Shown one piece after another: positions 1 to 11,723 of a stretch of DNA of 64,000 nt. Position 1 is the first letter of the stretch. The number at the start of each line of letters is the position of its first letter. The notes beneath the pieces are model-generated. The model did no database searches and was not told the DNA's origin. It saw only the letters and a program-made list of their open reading frames with translations. This stretch comes from Hemerocallis citrina (lineage: Eukaryota; Streptophyta; Magnoliopsida; Asparagales; Asphodelaceae). A program made the position numbers and the translations under genes. The stretch is from the NCBI GenBank assembly GCA_017893485.1, contig CM030364.1:247021818-247085817 (forward strand), in the 5' to 3' direction.

Positions 1-660
1 CATACTGGTATATATCAAGTTTTAATAATACCTTTAGCATGGTATTTAAATTATTTTTTCAAGAAAAATACGTTTCAAAATAATAATCTGGAATTAAAAA
101 TGTCACAACACTAAAAACAGTATATCTGGCAATCTACACATCAGATTCCAGATTCGTCAGGTGTTATGGATTCCTAACATAGAGGGCTATGACTTCTATT
201 TAGATGTCTCTAACTGGTTTTTACTTATATTGGGTCGAAATTTGGGTTCTCTATTGGTTTAGTGTAAGGACAACATTATGGAGTCGATTTAACATCTATA
301 GAACGGTCTGAAAAACTTATTCAAAAATCTCATGAAAATTATATTATAATTCCTAATCAAGTCTAGTAGTGTGCTGATGAGTATCAAGTCTTAATTAATT
401 CATTAACATGGCATTTAAAATTGTGAAACACGATGATACACTGTAAGTGACAATGAAAAGTGCAGACCTAGCAGTACGAAAAATATCATAACTCATTGTC
501 TATAACTCCAAATCCAAATCCGTTGAATGTTCTGGAAACTAGATTCACAGAGGTCCTACATTCATTTACAAAGTTTTAATCGATTAAAACTGCTACTAAG
601 TCAAAACCTGGCTACAAGTTGCAGCAAGCGGCAGGGTGCCGATTCAATTAAAAGTGATTC
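1..660. other. AT-rich intergenic sequence, no gene seen
   Basis: No ORF or domain is supportable here. Two stretches, near 10-55 and 375-425, share a weakly repeated pattern (TATCAAGT..TTAAT...CATGG.ATTTAAA), so this may be remnant of an old repeat. No boundaries could be set. Confidence 0.4.
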
Positions 661-663
661 TTA

Positions 664-1282
664 GAGCATCCACAGTCGTTTGCTATATTTGCCAATTTCT
701 CATTTTTTGAGAAACTCAACGCTGCAGTCGTTTCTTATTTTACCATAAAATGGCAAAGTTGCTACAGTTCGTTCTCATAAATGAGAAACGAAATTGCGAT
801 TCTCAAATTATAGGTTCCGTCCCTATTTTTTAAAATTTTTAATGGGATAAGACGAGACATGTTGTTTCGTTTGACATTTTTTTTAATGATTAGACGATAC
901 AACATGTACCATCTAGAAAAAAAAATTCAAAAAAACGCTGAAACGAGACATGTTGTCCCGTTTCAAGCATTTTTTGCTTGGACGGGACAACATGTCCCGC
1001 CTAGCAAAAAAGTTGATTAGGTTAGTGTAATAACTAGGTTAGTGTATAATTAAGTAGGTTTTAGGTTATATTTTATTATTTAATTTATTTAATTAACCTA
1101 TTTTAATATCTAATCATTAATTAATTAAATGAAAAGAAAAAAAAAACAAAGACGAACGAAACAACATGTACCGTCTTTCTCAAATTTTTAGCAAATCACC
1201 GTTGCACAAGAAATTCTCATTTTCTATTTTCATTTGTCATTTTTCATTTTGCCATATTTTTAGCAAACGATTGTGGATGCTC
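664..1282. mobile_element. PIF/Harbinger (Tourist-like) MITE
   Basis: The element is bounded by terminal inverted repeats: the left end reads GAGCATCCACAGTCG and continues GTTTGCTA, and the right end is its reverse complement with one mismatch over about 22 bases. A 3-bp target duplication TTA flanks it (661-663 and 1283-1285), as is usual for the PIF/Harbinger superfamily. It is 619 bp long and has no transposase. The interior contains several self-complementary blocks built on GGGACAACATGTCCC. The second copy, at 46924-47500, shares the terminus type. Superfamily assignment rests on the TSD and termini, not on a transposase. Confidence 0.8.
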
Positions 1283-1285
1283 TTA

Positions 1286-2773
1286 CTTGTAAGCATAAAA
1301 TTTTCGAAACTAGGATTTAACAAGCATTTATATACCGAAATCAGAAAAGGGTTTCTATTAGTTCCCATGTTGAAGCTCTTAATTCTACAATATAAATTTC
1401 GAATATATAACCATCCAAGCACATACAAATTCAATTCTTTCAATCACCTATTCATCTACCAAAACATTAGAATATATGTTTCAATTTTTGTGTTTGTTTG
1501 TTTGTTTGTTTGTGTAATGAATGCTGGAACGGCAAACCGCGCTTTTGACGACGTCGAATCATAGAGGCAAAAGGGAATGGATCCAACCAAATATATAAAA
1601 AATATCACGAAGCAAGAAAATTACGAATTTCAACACGATCAAATTACTAAATGCGGGGATTCAATGAATTGCTTGTACGGAACAAAAAAAAATATGTACA
1701 AGGTACTTGCCTTTATATGATGACAATGATTCCGATAATAATGAGAATAAGGGGACGAGAGTCCGAACAGTGACACACGTTCACACTACGTAGTCCGTAA
1801 CACATGCACGCACCGCAAAATAGCAAACAGCAAGAACCCAACCGTAACAGCAGGATCGATAGCAACAACAGCGAGCGATAACGGCATCGGCATTTGCGAC
1901 TGTGGGGGATGGTTGTGCGGTGGTCGACTGGTCGACAGTAGCGGTCGACGGGGGTGGCAAGGATGGCAGAGCTATCGGGGCACAGCAAGGGGCGTCGGTG
2001 GGAAGGTGAGGGGTGGTCGACAAGGGGGCAGCGTCGAGATGATGGGGCGACGGAGTGCTGAAGGGAATGACGGAGGCGATATTAGGTGGGTGGTGGTTGG
2101 CAGTGATCGTCGAGGAGCAGGGCGATGAATTGAGGCAGGTGTTTTACGGGGAAGCAAAGCTCAGGGCGAGAAAGAGGATGGTCGAGGGTGAGGTTAAAGA
2201 ACGAGGGCGACGATGATGGCGGCTATGGGGGAGGACGGGCGGGGGGTGCTCGGTTGTGATGCGCGAGCGGGAAGAGGAAGATGGGGAGGTTGGGGGTTGT
2301 ATAGTGAAGGGTGAGGGGTTCGCACAGTGAAGAAGATGAACGGTTGTGTGGATTTACTGTTGAGATTAAGAAGAGGGAGAGAGAGAGAGAGAATATCAGG
2401 GGATTTAATGGGGTGGTTAGGATTAGTGGGGGAGCGTGAGAGAGATTTGAGGGAGAACGTGAAAGCGAGAGTTGATCTGGTCAATAGGCATGTAGGAGGA
2501 GAATTGGGTTTGGGTTAATGGGTTTGATTGAGTATCCAAAGAAGATCCAATAGTAGTGTGGGCTTCAATAGTCGGGCTCAAGTTCAATAAAAAATAATAA
2601 TACTAATATTGGGCTGGGTTGGGCTTAGGATTTGGGTTCAAAAAGATGAAATTGAAAATACAGCTCAGGTTCATGAGAATGAATAAAATTTGCATTTGAA
2701 AAAAAAAAGAATTACAAGAATACAATGGGAGAAAAGAATACAATTTAGTACAATAAAAAATGGGAGTTACAAA
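1286..2773. other. Intergenic, GC-rich purine-strand segment, no gene
   Basis: There is a (TTTG)n tract near 1494-1513. From about 1780 to 2520 the plus strand is G-rich with a short GA run near 2377-2390. Overlapping short ORFs occur on both strands in this part, but none has domain-like composition, so they look like by-products of base composition. From 2540 on, low-complexity 'TTGGGCT' and A-rich sequence leads to the truncated LTR. Confidence 0.4.
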
Positions 2774-3243
2774 GATAAGGGCTTACCCTCGGACCTATGT
2801 AGTATGAGATGCATAGAATCCGAATAAGTATGCATTAGTGTCATCGTAAGCAAAAATGACTGCATTAGGTATTAAGTTCATATCACACATTGACATAATT
2901 AGGATAGTCACTTCTATGTTTTTGCATTCAAGTTTGTGATTGTTAAGATGGTGAAATCGTTGTATTATAGAATTGCGTCAGTTGTATGCAATTGACGTGC
3001 GCACAGTTTTCTAGTTGCAGGACAGGATTTGGCATGGACTTGGAGTCACTGTGAGGGATGTCATAAGATTGAAGAGTTTCCATTATCACTTGTTGTATTG
3101 TACATATTCATTTCTGCCGTGTTATTGTAAAGAACAATGTTGTAAAGGAAAAGGTTTTAAATTCCTTGTAAATTTGTACGAAATTGAAGTGAAAGATCAT
3201 GTTGTGCTATGAATTACCTATGTTTGAAATTCGGAGCGTTACA
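2774..3243 (+). mobile_element. 5' LTR, truncated (giant-LTR Ty3 element)
   Basis: This stretch aligns by eye to the last ~470 bases of the LTR at 6511-10299. They share the GGGCTT-CCTCGG block, the TATGTAGTATGRGATGCATA motif (2796-2815), the TTGCAGGA block and the end GGAGCGTTACA. A tRNA-Met-like primer site follows directly, which identifies it as the 5' LTR of a plus-strand element. The upstream ~3.3 kb of this LTR is missing. Confidence 0.75.
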
Positions 3244-3246
3244 GAG

Positions 3247-3258
3247 TGGTATCAAATC
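3247..3258 (+). other. Primer binding site, decayed tRNA-Met type
   Basis: The sequence TGGTATCAAATC differs at two positions from the standard plant retrotransposon PBS TGGTATCAGAGC, which is complementary to the 3' end of initiator tRNA-Met. It lies three bases after the 5' LTR end. Confidence 0.7.
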
Positions 3259-4022
3259 CAGGTCCAACAAGTAGTACAAAATTATAAGGAAAACACATTA
3301 GGGTGGACATTAGAGTGTGAGTGTCAATTTGGAGTCATGAATGTTATAGTTATTGAGCCTGCATTCATGAAAATCTCCTCATAACCAATGATGTGATATT
3401 GTATGCGAGCATATTTTCTTTTGTATCACGAGTGCTATGGTTGGTTTGAACCTACATTCATGATACCTTATACATAGACTAACTTCCCTTTTAATTTCTC
3501 TTCTTAGTGCATTTTCTTTATACTACTTTTCTTCTTTAACATTTAATACTTTTTCAAGAATTCTTTTCTTTTACTATTAATTCATTTCGATATTTATTAT
3601 TTTATCTACATTTCTTGGTTTTAATCTTTTAATTTTGTCTTACGTACTTTTCATTCTTAAACTAATGTCCATATTTTATGTGCCCTTATGTATACTCATT
3701 TATTTTGCTATTATTTTTACATATATTATTAGTTTTGATTACTACTTATTGAATTAGTATTGTGACTATTATTTTCTTTCATTATTAGTTCTGTTATATT
3801 TTAAATTTTTGATTTTTTGCATATGTACCTTCATTTTATAGAAGCTTTGGTTTTGCGATACTATATTTTTTCATTATTTTATATTGTCTTATTTATTTCA
3901 ATATATTTTAACAAGATTGTAATATTTTTACTTATATAAACATGATATACTTCAACACATTATAAATTTTCTTTTATTACTATTTTGTTTTTACAGCTTA
4001 TATTCAATGCTATTGTTATTAC

Positions 4023-4054
<32 letters not shown>

Positions 4055-6497
4055 TATTTACTTTTCACTGATAATAGCTACTTATTAATTTTATTGCTTT
4101 ATACTTCTCTAATATACTATATACACTCACTACTTATATTTTACCTTTATTTCAATTTTACTATTTTTACATTCTTGGTTACTACATATACTTTATACAT
4201 CATATATTTCAACATACTTACCATACATAGTATTGTACACTTATCTAATTACTACATTACTATATACATTTTATAATATATGCTTATTATGTCAACTTAC
4301 TACATTACATATTTATTTTCTCATTCACATTCGCATTTAAGCTTATGCATGTATTTCATTCCTTTTTTTTTCTTTTTACTTTTATAATTCATTTTCATTA
4401 CTACAAATTTCTACTATTTATGTTTGATATATATAATCTATACATCTTTTAATCATAGTTGTAATTTCCCACTTCATTTTGAACTTTTACTCCTATTTTT
4501 ATATCACAAATTTCAAAAACATAACATCATACTTAAAATTAAACATTCAATGTACAAGTACATATGAAAGATTCCATCATTTCATTCACCATTTTGGTGT
4601 AACCTGATGTCGAGAGGGAAAATCTGCAACTAGACCTCAATGGCAAACTGCAACTGGATGTCAGGAGGAAAAATCTGCAACCGAATGTGCAGAAGGCAAA
4701 CTGCAACCGGATGTCGTGGATGCAAATCTGCAACTTGATGTCAATGAGGCAAGCCTGCAGTTGGACATCAATGAGGCAAACCCACAATAAAGGAGATTTT
4801 CTACTTTAATAATCCCCACTTTTATTTTTATATATTACTTACCACTATTCCATTATTTTTTACACTAGTTTATACCATTTTATAATGTTTTACAACTTAG
4901 CCTATACTACTTCAACTTTATTAATTATAATACATTTATACATATATACACATTTAATTAATTATCTTATTACTTATACTTGTTTCTATATCTATCCTAT
5001 ATGTGTTATTTTATTTTTCATCATAAATTATTACTGCTTACTATTAACTGTTTTGCAATCTTCTTATTATTATTTTGTATATATAGTTTATCTTTACATA
5101 TGTTAACATTCTGGTATTTTTATATCACTTCATCATATTTTACCTTACTGCTAACTTATCTTAGATTTGGTGGCTACTCACCTAACATAAATTTTATTAC
5201 TGATACTTTTGTTTACGATTTACATTATATTTCTATATAATTAGTTTTTATATTATTTCAAAAATATATTATTACTTCTATTACTATGATGCCTTGTTTT
5301 ACTCCTACAAACCATTTATAATTTTCATACCATAGTATTTTTTGTTTCATCATACATTTTTACGCCTATGTACGTATATACTTTTGTATATTGGTTTTCT
5401 TGCTATACTTGACAACTTATAGATATTTTAATAAATATTAATTAATCACTATTCTATGTATTTAATTTTAAATCGTATATATAGTTATTATATTTACGTT
5501 ACGAATTATTTTTGTTGGATATTAATTTGATATGCATAATTATATCTATCTTATATTGTTTGTACTTTTAGCTAAAATTTAACACTTATATATTTTTTCA
5601 GATTTCTTTTCATAAAACAGTATTACCTTAAATTGCTACCTTCTTTTTATCTATTAATATATATTCTTAGTCTACGATTTTAATCATTCATTCTTCCGGT
5701 TTTCTTTTAGTTAATCTATCTATCCATAAGATTTTCAAATTCTTATTAGCTAGTGCTAACTACTTTTCAATTATTATGCTCTTCCAAATTATTTATCGGT
5801 TTGCTTTATATATTGATACTTTTCCTTTATTTCATTTTTACTATTTATTTCTTTATCATAATAATATCCTTTCTATCGCAGTAAATTTTTTGAGCTACCT
5901 AATATTTATTTACTCTCTTAATCTATTTGCAAAATTTTTCCTCTGCATTATAATTAACTATACTATTTCAATGCTTTTATTGTGTGCACTAACATTTCTT
6001 TTCCTTCTTATTTATTTTCATACTTCTATTTTTGTTTTACTCCTTCTCATATTACTTCTTACTACTTTTTTTTATTATACTTGTTTTTAAAGCATCTGTA
6101 TATTACTATGATTTTCGTATTTCTCTTCAACTACTTTGTTTTTCAATTTCTCTCACAATTGATGACTTGATTTATAGTTTCCTTTTACCATAGTAGCTAA
6201 TGCTTTATCTAATATTATTTTGTATGAAAATTTCCTCCAATTTATATTATCTTTCATTGTCATGTCCCTTTTCTGCTGTTTTTCTTTTCTTTTCTTTTCT
6301 AATACTTTCGCATTTTGTTCTGATTCACTTTGATACTCATAGTTCCTTATATAGGTTTGCTTTGTTTTCCACATTACACATTTTTATACAACATTCATTT
6401 TCTTAGTATTGAAAGCTTTCCTATATACAATGAAAACTTTTTTGTGTGTACAAGATACAACTTTTACCCTAGTAAGTTCTGAGGACAGAACTATTCT
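3259..6497 (+). mobile_element. Internal domain of LARD-like element (no protein genes)
   Basis: Between the primer site and polypurine tract there is only AT-rich DNA (TTATTT/ATACTT-rich, with (TTA)n near 4024-4055) and one minisatellite. No gag, protease, reverse transcriptase, RNase H or integrase motif is visible in any frame. The many short ORFs are hydrophobic Tyr/Leu/Ile-rich translations of AT-rich DNA. A noncoding internal domain of about 3.25 kb between very long LTRs is the defining layout of LARDs described in grasses. Here the LTR termini resemble Tekay/Del chromoviruses. Confidence 0.65.
4606..4790 (+). repeat. 27-bp minisatellite, codon-phased
   Basis: About seven units of 24-27 bp are built on GATGTC...AATCTGCAACT. 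Read on the plus strand, most units translate as nine-residue repeats close to D-V-x-x-A-N-L-Q-L, ending at a TAA at 4788-4790. A frame change occurs mid-array, where a unit is 26 bp. There is no start codon or flanking domain to support a real protein. Confidence 0.7.
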
Positions 6498-6510
6498 AAG
6501 GGGGGCAGAG
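6498..6510 (+). other. Polypurine tract
   Basis: AAGGGGGGCAGAG directly precedes the LTR start TGTAACACC. It follows a GAGGACAGAACTATTCTA context like the pol 3' end/PPT context of Tekay/Del-type chromoviruses. Confidence 0.75.
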
Positions 6511-9500
6511 TGTAACACCTCGCAAAATTGAGTTATGAAAATTTTGTTCTACGTGTGTTACGCACATGTATTTTGTACCGTTACGTGTAATATCTGTAAC
6601 ATACTTTAATATAAATATCCTACGTATTTTGTATTTCGATTATTTACATACTTTTCCGTCCTCTCAAAATTCATTATTATCTTATTATGGGCCAACTCAA
6701 ATATTAATTTTAATCTTTGTGTTTTTATGTGCATCACACGTGTTTTCATTACACATGTCGATTATGTATATTTTACCCTTATGTGAACTATTTGTAACAT
6801 TATAAATATAAATATTTTTACGTTCGTTATATTTCGATTGTTTATAAACATTTCTTTGTTGCGCAATTTTTTTTTTGTATTTAAATATTTATTGATACGT
6901 GCGACACACGTGTTTGCAGTGCACGTGTTGGTTGTATTCTTTTTCAAAATAAATTTTATGAATGGTGTATGTTTATTTTTATTTGTGCATGAAAATTTTT
7001 ATTATAATTAATTTAAACTAGTTTTATTAAATCTATATTAAAATGTGTAACATATGCTTTCATATTACATTAAAACCCCTAAGAATTTTGTGTGCTTTTC
7101 TTCTTTGCACGTGCTAACTATGTTATTTTAATTACAAATTTGTGCACTAAAAAGTTTCACTATGATTAATTTAAGCTAATTATACTAAATTTAATATAAG
7201 TATTTATTAAGATAAGAATTCAAAAATAAAATAAAATAAAATAAAAAAATGTATGAAAACACATACACGTGCACACACGGGCAATGCACACAAAAGAAGA
7301 GTTTTGGCCAGCCAATCTGTTAGAAGGGAAAACAATTTTGATTTTGAGTTTAAAAGATTAGTGGGTAGTTTTATAACTTCCCAACTTTCCTTCTCCTTTA
7401 CAATAATCCCCAACCGGTCTTGTTTGAAAAAAATCCCATTTTTTCTCCACTTTGCAAAATCAATAGCAAATGGTAGCTCTGGCCATTTTGAAGCTTTTAA
7501 TTTCATTTTCTTTTGTTACAAATCCTATGCACTAATTCATTTTGGAGCTTGGAATTTTGGGAAGGCTTGGGGATTATTTCTAGGAGTTGCTACTTGCTAA
7601 TTGCATCACGAAAAAGGTTGGTGTTCTCACTGTCTTCTAATTTTCAGTAGATTGTGCATTCTTAGACATAACAAATGTAGATACTAATTTAATTGGTGTG
7701 TATAAGTGTAGAAGTTTTCATGAATTTTAATTGTGCACCTTTAGTCATAGTTAGTATGTGAATGTGTGGGCGTTTTCAATATCTTCTAAATGTTAGTAAT
7801 TTTTCATGTTAGAAATATGTAGATGGATAATGAAATTGGCATGTGTGTGTGAAGTAGCCTTTCTAGAAATGTTATTAATACATGCTTAATTATAATCATA
7901 TAGTAGATAATTGAATTAATGTATGTGTAGAAGTTTTATAGAAAGCTTATCTAGTGGAAAATTTATAAAATAAACACATGAAATTAAATTTCCCTATATA
8001 ACGTAAAAACTCCCCAAAAATATAGTTGTATAGGGAACAATAATTTATATAGTTTCAAGTTGTAGAACTATGAACAATTCATGCAAGCTGGGTAATAATT
8101 TCCTTATATTTTGAGAATAGATTTTTATGGGATTTATTTCGAGCTAATACACTAATGATGAAAGGAACTTTTTTTCTGGAAATGATTAGAAATAATAATG
8201 CATAGCGAATACGAAATTGAAGTTTTAAAGTAATTTAGAAATAGAGAGTTGCAATAAAAGAATTGCAATGGTATTGTAATTAGTTGTGGAGGCTTGACAG
8301 CTTGGTCTTGGCGTTTGGGTTGGGTTGCTTTGTACAGTGACCTGTGGTCGCGGGTTCGAGGCCCAAAGGGGAGTTTTTCTTTTTTGAAACTCATAGAAAT
8401 TATCAAACAGTAAATCAATGTGGAAAATATGAGTAGAGTTGTACACCGAGAGCCATTTGACTCTCTAGCTGGTGGGGGCGACTGAGGTTGCTGCAATGCT
8501 CGGGTTCGACTTCGGGTATAGACCTCTTGATTTTTTTTTTATGGTTTTAAATTGCTTTATGCATTTTAATTAGGAGGGAAATTGTTGAATTATTCTATTA
8601 TACAATTAGAATATTTTGAAATAGTCTTATACAAATTCTAAGATTTATTGTAGGGATTTAAATTCACATTTCACTTTAAATGATGTGTTAGATTGGTTAT
8701 TTTGAGTATAAATTCAAGAAAGGTTGTTTTGCTTTAAAGCAAGCAAATTGGAGTATTTGAGAAGATTAAATACAACTTTAGAAATTTCTTTTAGTAAGCA
8801 AAATTACGATGTGAATTAAATCATCTTGAGAAGCAACGTTGAGTTATTTTGCTTTAAATTCGTCGTGTTATGAAGGTCCCTATTTATTCTAAATTATTAG
8901 ATTCTTATGAAAACGAATTTAAATTCAGAATTTATGAAAGACGATTTATGTGACAAATTACGAGATAAACAAAGAATATATTTAGAAAAATAAATGTATA
9001 ACACTTGTAAGATTTTTATCAGTTGAAATGCTTTTGAGATGTGTGATAAGAGAATAAGAAGATATACTTTGAATTGACAATCTAAAGTGAATGTATGAAA
9101 GAATCAACTAAATTATGAATGAGAAATTGTGTAATTGAGGTTAAGATAACCTATATGATCTCTATTTGAGATGTTGGAATCTAGAGGCTAAGCGAGACCC
9201 GTAGAAATCGGCAAGTTATGATAAATGAAATTTGAGAAGTTGCCAGTGTGGGCTAACATTTCTCCGTGTGTTGATTTAAGTCCGGTAGGGTAAGCTAGCT
9301 ATAGGTTGTGATGATTATAATTAAACCTAAGGACATGCACTAGGGGGAGATGTGATGAAGTATGGGCAAACATGAGTATGTGGGCCTCATATGATTCGCG
9401 GTGGGAGATTATCTCAAGATTTATCAGGGTTTGAGGCATGATGTCCAAAATTGCTCCCGGTGTGGGATTTATCTTCAGAATTATTGAGATCGAGGCAAAG

Positions 9501-10299
9501 CTCATGAGATATTTGTGTGATGAGGTACCATATGACTCGCGGTGTGGGTTTGTCTCCAGAATTATCGAGGTGTGAAGCTTGATATCCCAAAATTACTCGT
9601 GGTGGGAGAACAACTCTTAAGAATTATCAGGGTTTTGGCTCGCGATGTAGGTTTCGTGTCTAGAATTATCGGGGTGTGAGGCATGATGTCCAAAATCACT
9701 CACGATGGGAGAACGATTCTCAAGAATTATCGAGGCGGTACTGGATACTCACAGAATATCTAAACCTTATATTAGTCACCGTCGTAGGTTTTCATAATGA
9801 GGGATTGAACCCGATAATGAGGAGTATGATAAGGGCTTGTCCTCGGACATATGTAGTATGGGATGCATAGAATCTGAACAAGTATGCATTAGTGTCATCG
9901 TAAGTAAAAATAACTGCATTAGGCATTAAGTTCATATCATACACTGACATAATTTGGATAGTCACTTCTATGTTTTCTGCATTCAAGTTTGTGATTGTTA
10001 AGATGGTGAAATCGCTGTATTATAGTATTTGCGTTAGTTGTATGCAACTGACGTGCCCACAGGTTCCAAGTTGCAGGATCGGATTTGGCATGGACTTAAA
10101 GTCATTGTGAGGGATGTCATAAGATTGAAGAGTTTCCATTATCAATTATTGTATTGTACTTATTCATTTCAGCTGTGTTATTATAAAGAACAATGTTGTA
10201 AATGAAAAAGTTTTTAATTCCTTGTAAATTTGTACGCAACTGAAGTGAAAGATCCTGTTCTGCTACGAATTACCTGTGTTTGGAATTCGGGGCGTTACA
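6511..10299 (+). mobile_element. 3' LTR (3.8 kb) of LARD-like Ty3/gypsy element
   Basis: The LTR starts TGTAACACCTCG right after a polypurine tract and ends CGGGGCGTTACA. Its final 470 bases match the truncated 5' LTR. At 3789 bp it is unusually long. The first part carries several ACGT-core palindromes (for example near 6552, 6735, 6900 and 7265, with CACGTG). The middle holds a GGGTTCGA box (8352). The latter part holds a tandem repeat (9390-9745), then a TATGTAGTATGGGATGCATA motif (9850-9869) and a TGACGT site near 10050. ORFs inside (for example 7207-7600) are not supported as genes. Confidence 0.8.
9390..9745. repeat. Tandem repeat inside LTR
   Basis: About five imperfect units of 60-75 bp are built on CTCGCGGTGGGA...CTCAAGAATTATCGAGG...GGCATGATGTCCAAAAT. 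Units diverge by substitutions and small indels. The array sits just upstream of the conserved LTR motif at 9850. Confidence 0.7.
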
Positions 10300-10310
10300 T
10301 AAATTTAAAG

Positions 10311-11070
10311 TAATACCTCTCACCTATACCTTATTTTCCTATATAATGTGGATGTGGGTTCATTGGGGCATTTTCATGAATGCTTTGTTTACTCTACAGG
10401 AAAAAGATTATGTCGTTCTTCACAACCATTTCAACTTTAAACTCCATTGTGGAGAATACATGATCCGACTATTCCCACAACTAAAAACATTATAAGAAGA
10501 AACACATACCTCAATTTTTTTGTTAGATCCAGTTAATTTTCAAGATTTTCAAGTTCTTTGTTAACAATCAAATTAGACCTCAGCTAGTATTTTGCATAAG
10601 AATGCAAATGTTTAGCTAAGAAATCAATCTTCAAATTTTCTATTAAAAAATATCGATAAAAAATTCTAAAAAGAAAAATTAATGTAATACCTCTCACATA
10701 CATCTTATTTTTCTGTATAATGTGAATGCAGGTTCATTGGGGGCATTTTCATGATTGCTTGGTGCACTCTGCAAAAACAGATTATACCATTCTTCACAAC
10801 CATTTCAACTTTAAATTAATTCGTGGAGAATACATGATCCTACTTGTCCTTCATAAACACATTTTAAGAAGAAACACATACCTCAATTTGTCTATAAGAT
10901 CCAAATAATTCTCAAGATTCTCAAGTTCCTAGTTAATAATCAAATTAGAACTCAGTTAGCATTTAGCGTAAGAAAGCAACTGTTTAGCTAAGAAATTAAT
11001 GTTAAAAATTTTCTATTAAAAATATCGATAAAATATTTTTAAAAAAATTGAAGTAATACCTCTCACATAC
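10311..11070. repeat. ~370-bp tandem duplication interrupted by LTR end
   Basis: Units starting TAATACCTCTCAC occur at 10311, 10685 and 11054 (third only begun), with spacings of 374 and 369. Each full unit contains CAACCATTTCAACTTTAAA and GTGGAGAATACATGATCC. The left retroelement abuts the first unit at 10300. No protein is recognised. Confidence 0.75.
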
Positions 11071-11298
11071 ATCTTATTTCTCTCCACGTGTAGAATAGAG
11101 TCATCCCTTCTCGTTCGAACTCCTGTACCACATAGATGTGGGTCTACAATTGGCATGAAGAAAGGTGGGGTTAGAGAGGAGAAATTGATCAATCAAGAGA
11201 GATGTTGAGTTTTGGGAGATAAGAATAAGAGCATGATTTAAATTTTGTGAGAGATGATTTTTTTTTGGGAAGTGGAGACATTATAGTTGGAATAAAAG

Positions 11299-11357
<59 letters not shown>

Positions 11358-11723
11358 CATATGAAACTGAATTGAGGAAATCCCTATATTTAAGAAAGTG
11401 ATAAATAATATTTTGAATTTTAAAATTTGAATTATGGCCTATTTTTTCTCCTTTTCCCCCTCTTTCTCCATTTCAAAATGAATAAAAGAGAAAGGGGGTA
11501 GACAATTTTGCTTAATAGTATAACTATATATTAAGCTAATGGGTCTACCCCTCTCCATTTCATCTATTTTGAAATAGATGAAGGAGAGCAAATAGAGGAA
11601 TTGCATTTAAACTAACACATGCGTTTCACACATTTTCATAAAATAAAGAAATTAAAAAAAAACCTCAAACTCTCCCCAACCCTCGCTCCCACGCGCACCT
11701 TCCTCACCTCCGACTCGCCTCCG
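11071..11723. other. Intergenic with (GA)n microsatellite
   Basis: A perfect (AG)n tract of about 55 bases lies at 11300-11354. A self-complementary block around 11555-11590 contains CATCTATTTTGAAATAGATG. No gene is visible. Confidence 0.5.

Noticed and set aside
1713..2518. Overlapping short ORFs in the GC-rich block
   Set aside because: ORFs on both strands overlap each other and contain Arg/Gly or Pro/Ser runs typical of G-rich DNA; no domain is visible.
4885..6406. Series of hydrophobic plus-strand ORFs looking like membrane proteins
   Set aside because: They are Tyr/Leu/Phe-rich because the DNA is TTAT/TTCT-rich; frames overlap, have no conserved start context and fall in the LARD internal domain.
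8300..8365. tRNA gene suggested by the GGTTCGAGGCC box
   Set aside because: No acceptor or anticodon stems pair in the flanking 75 bases, so only a B-box-like motif is recorded.
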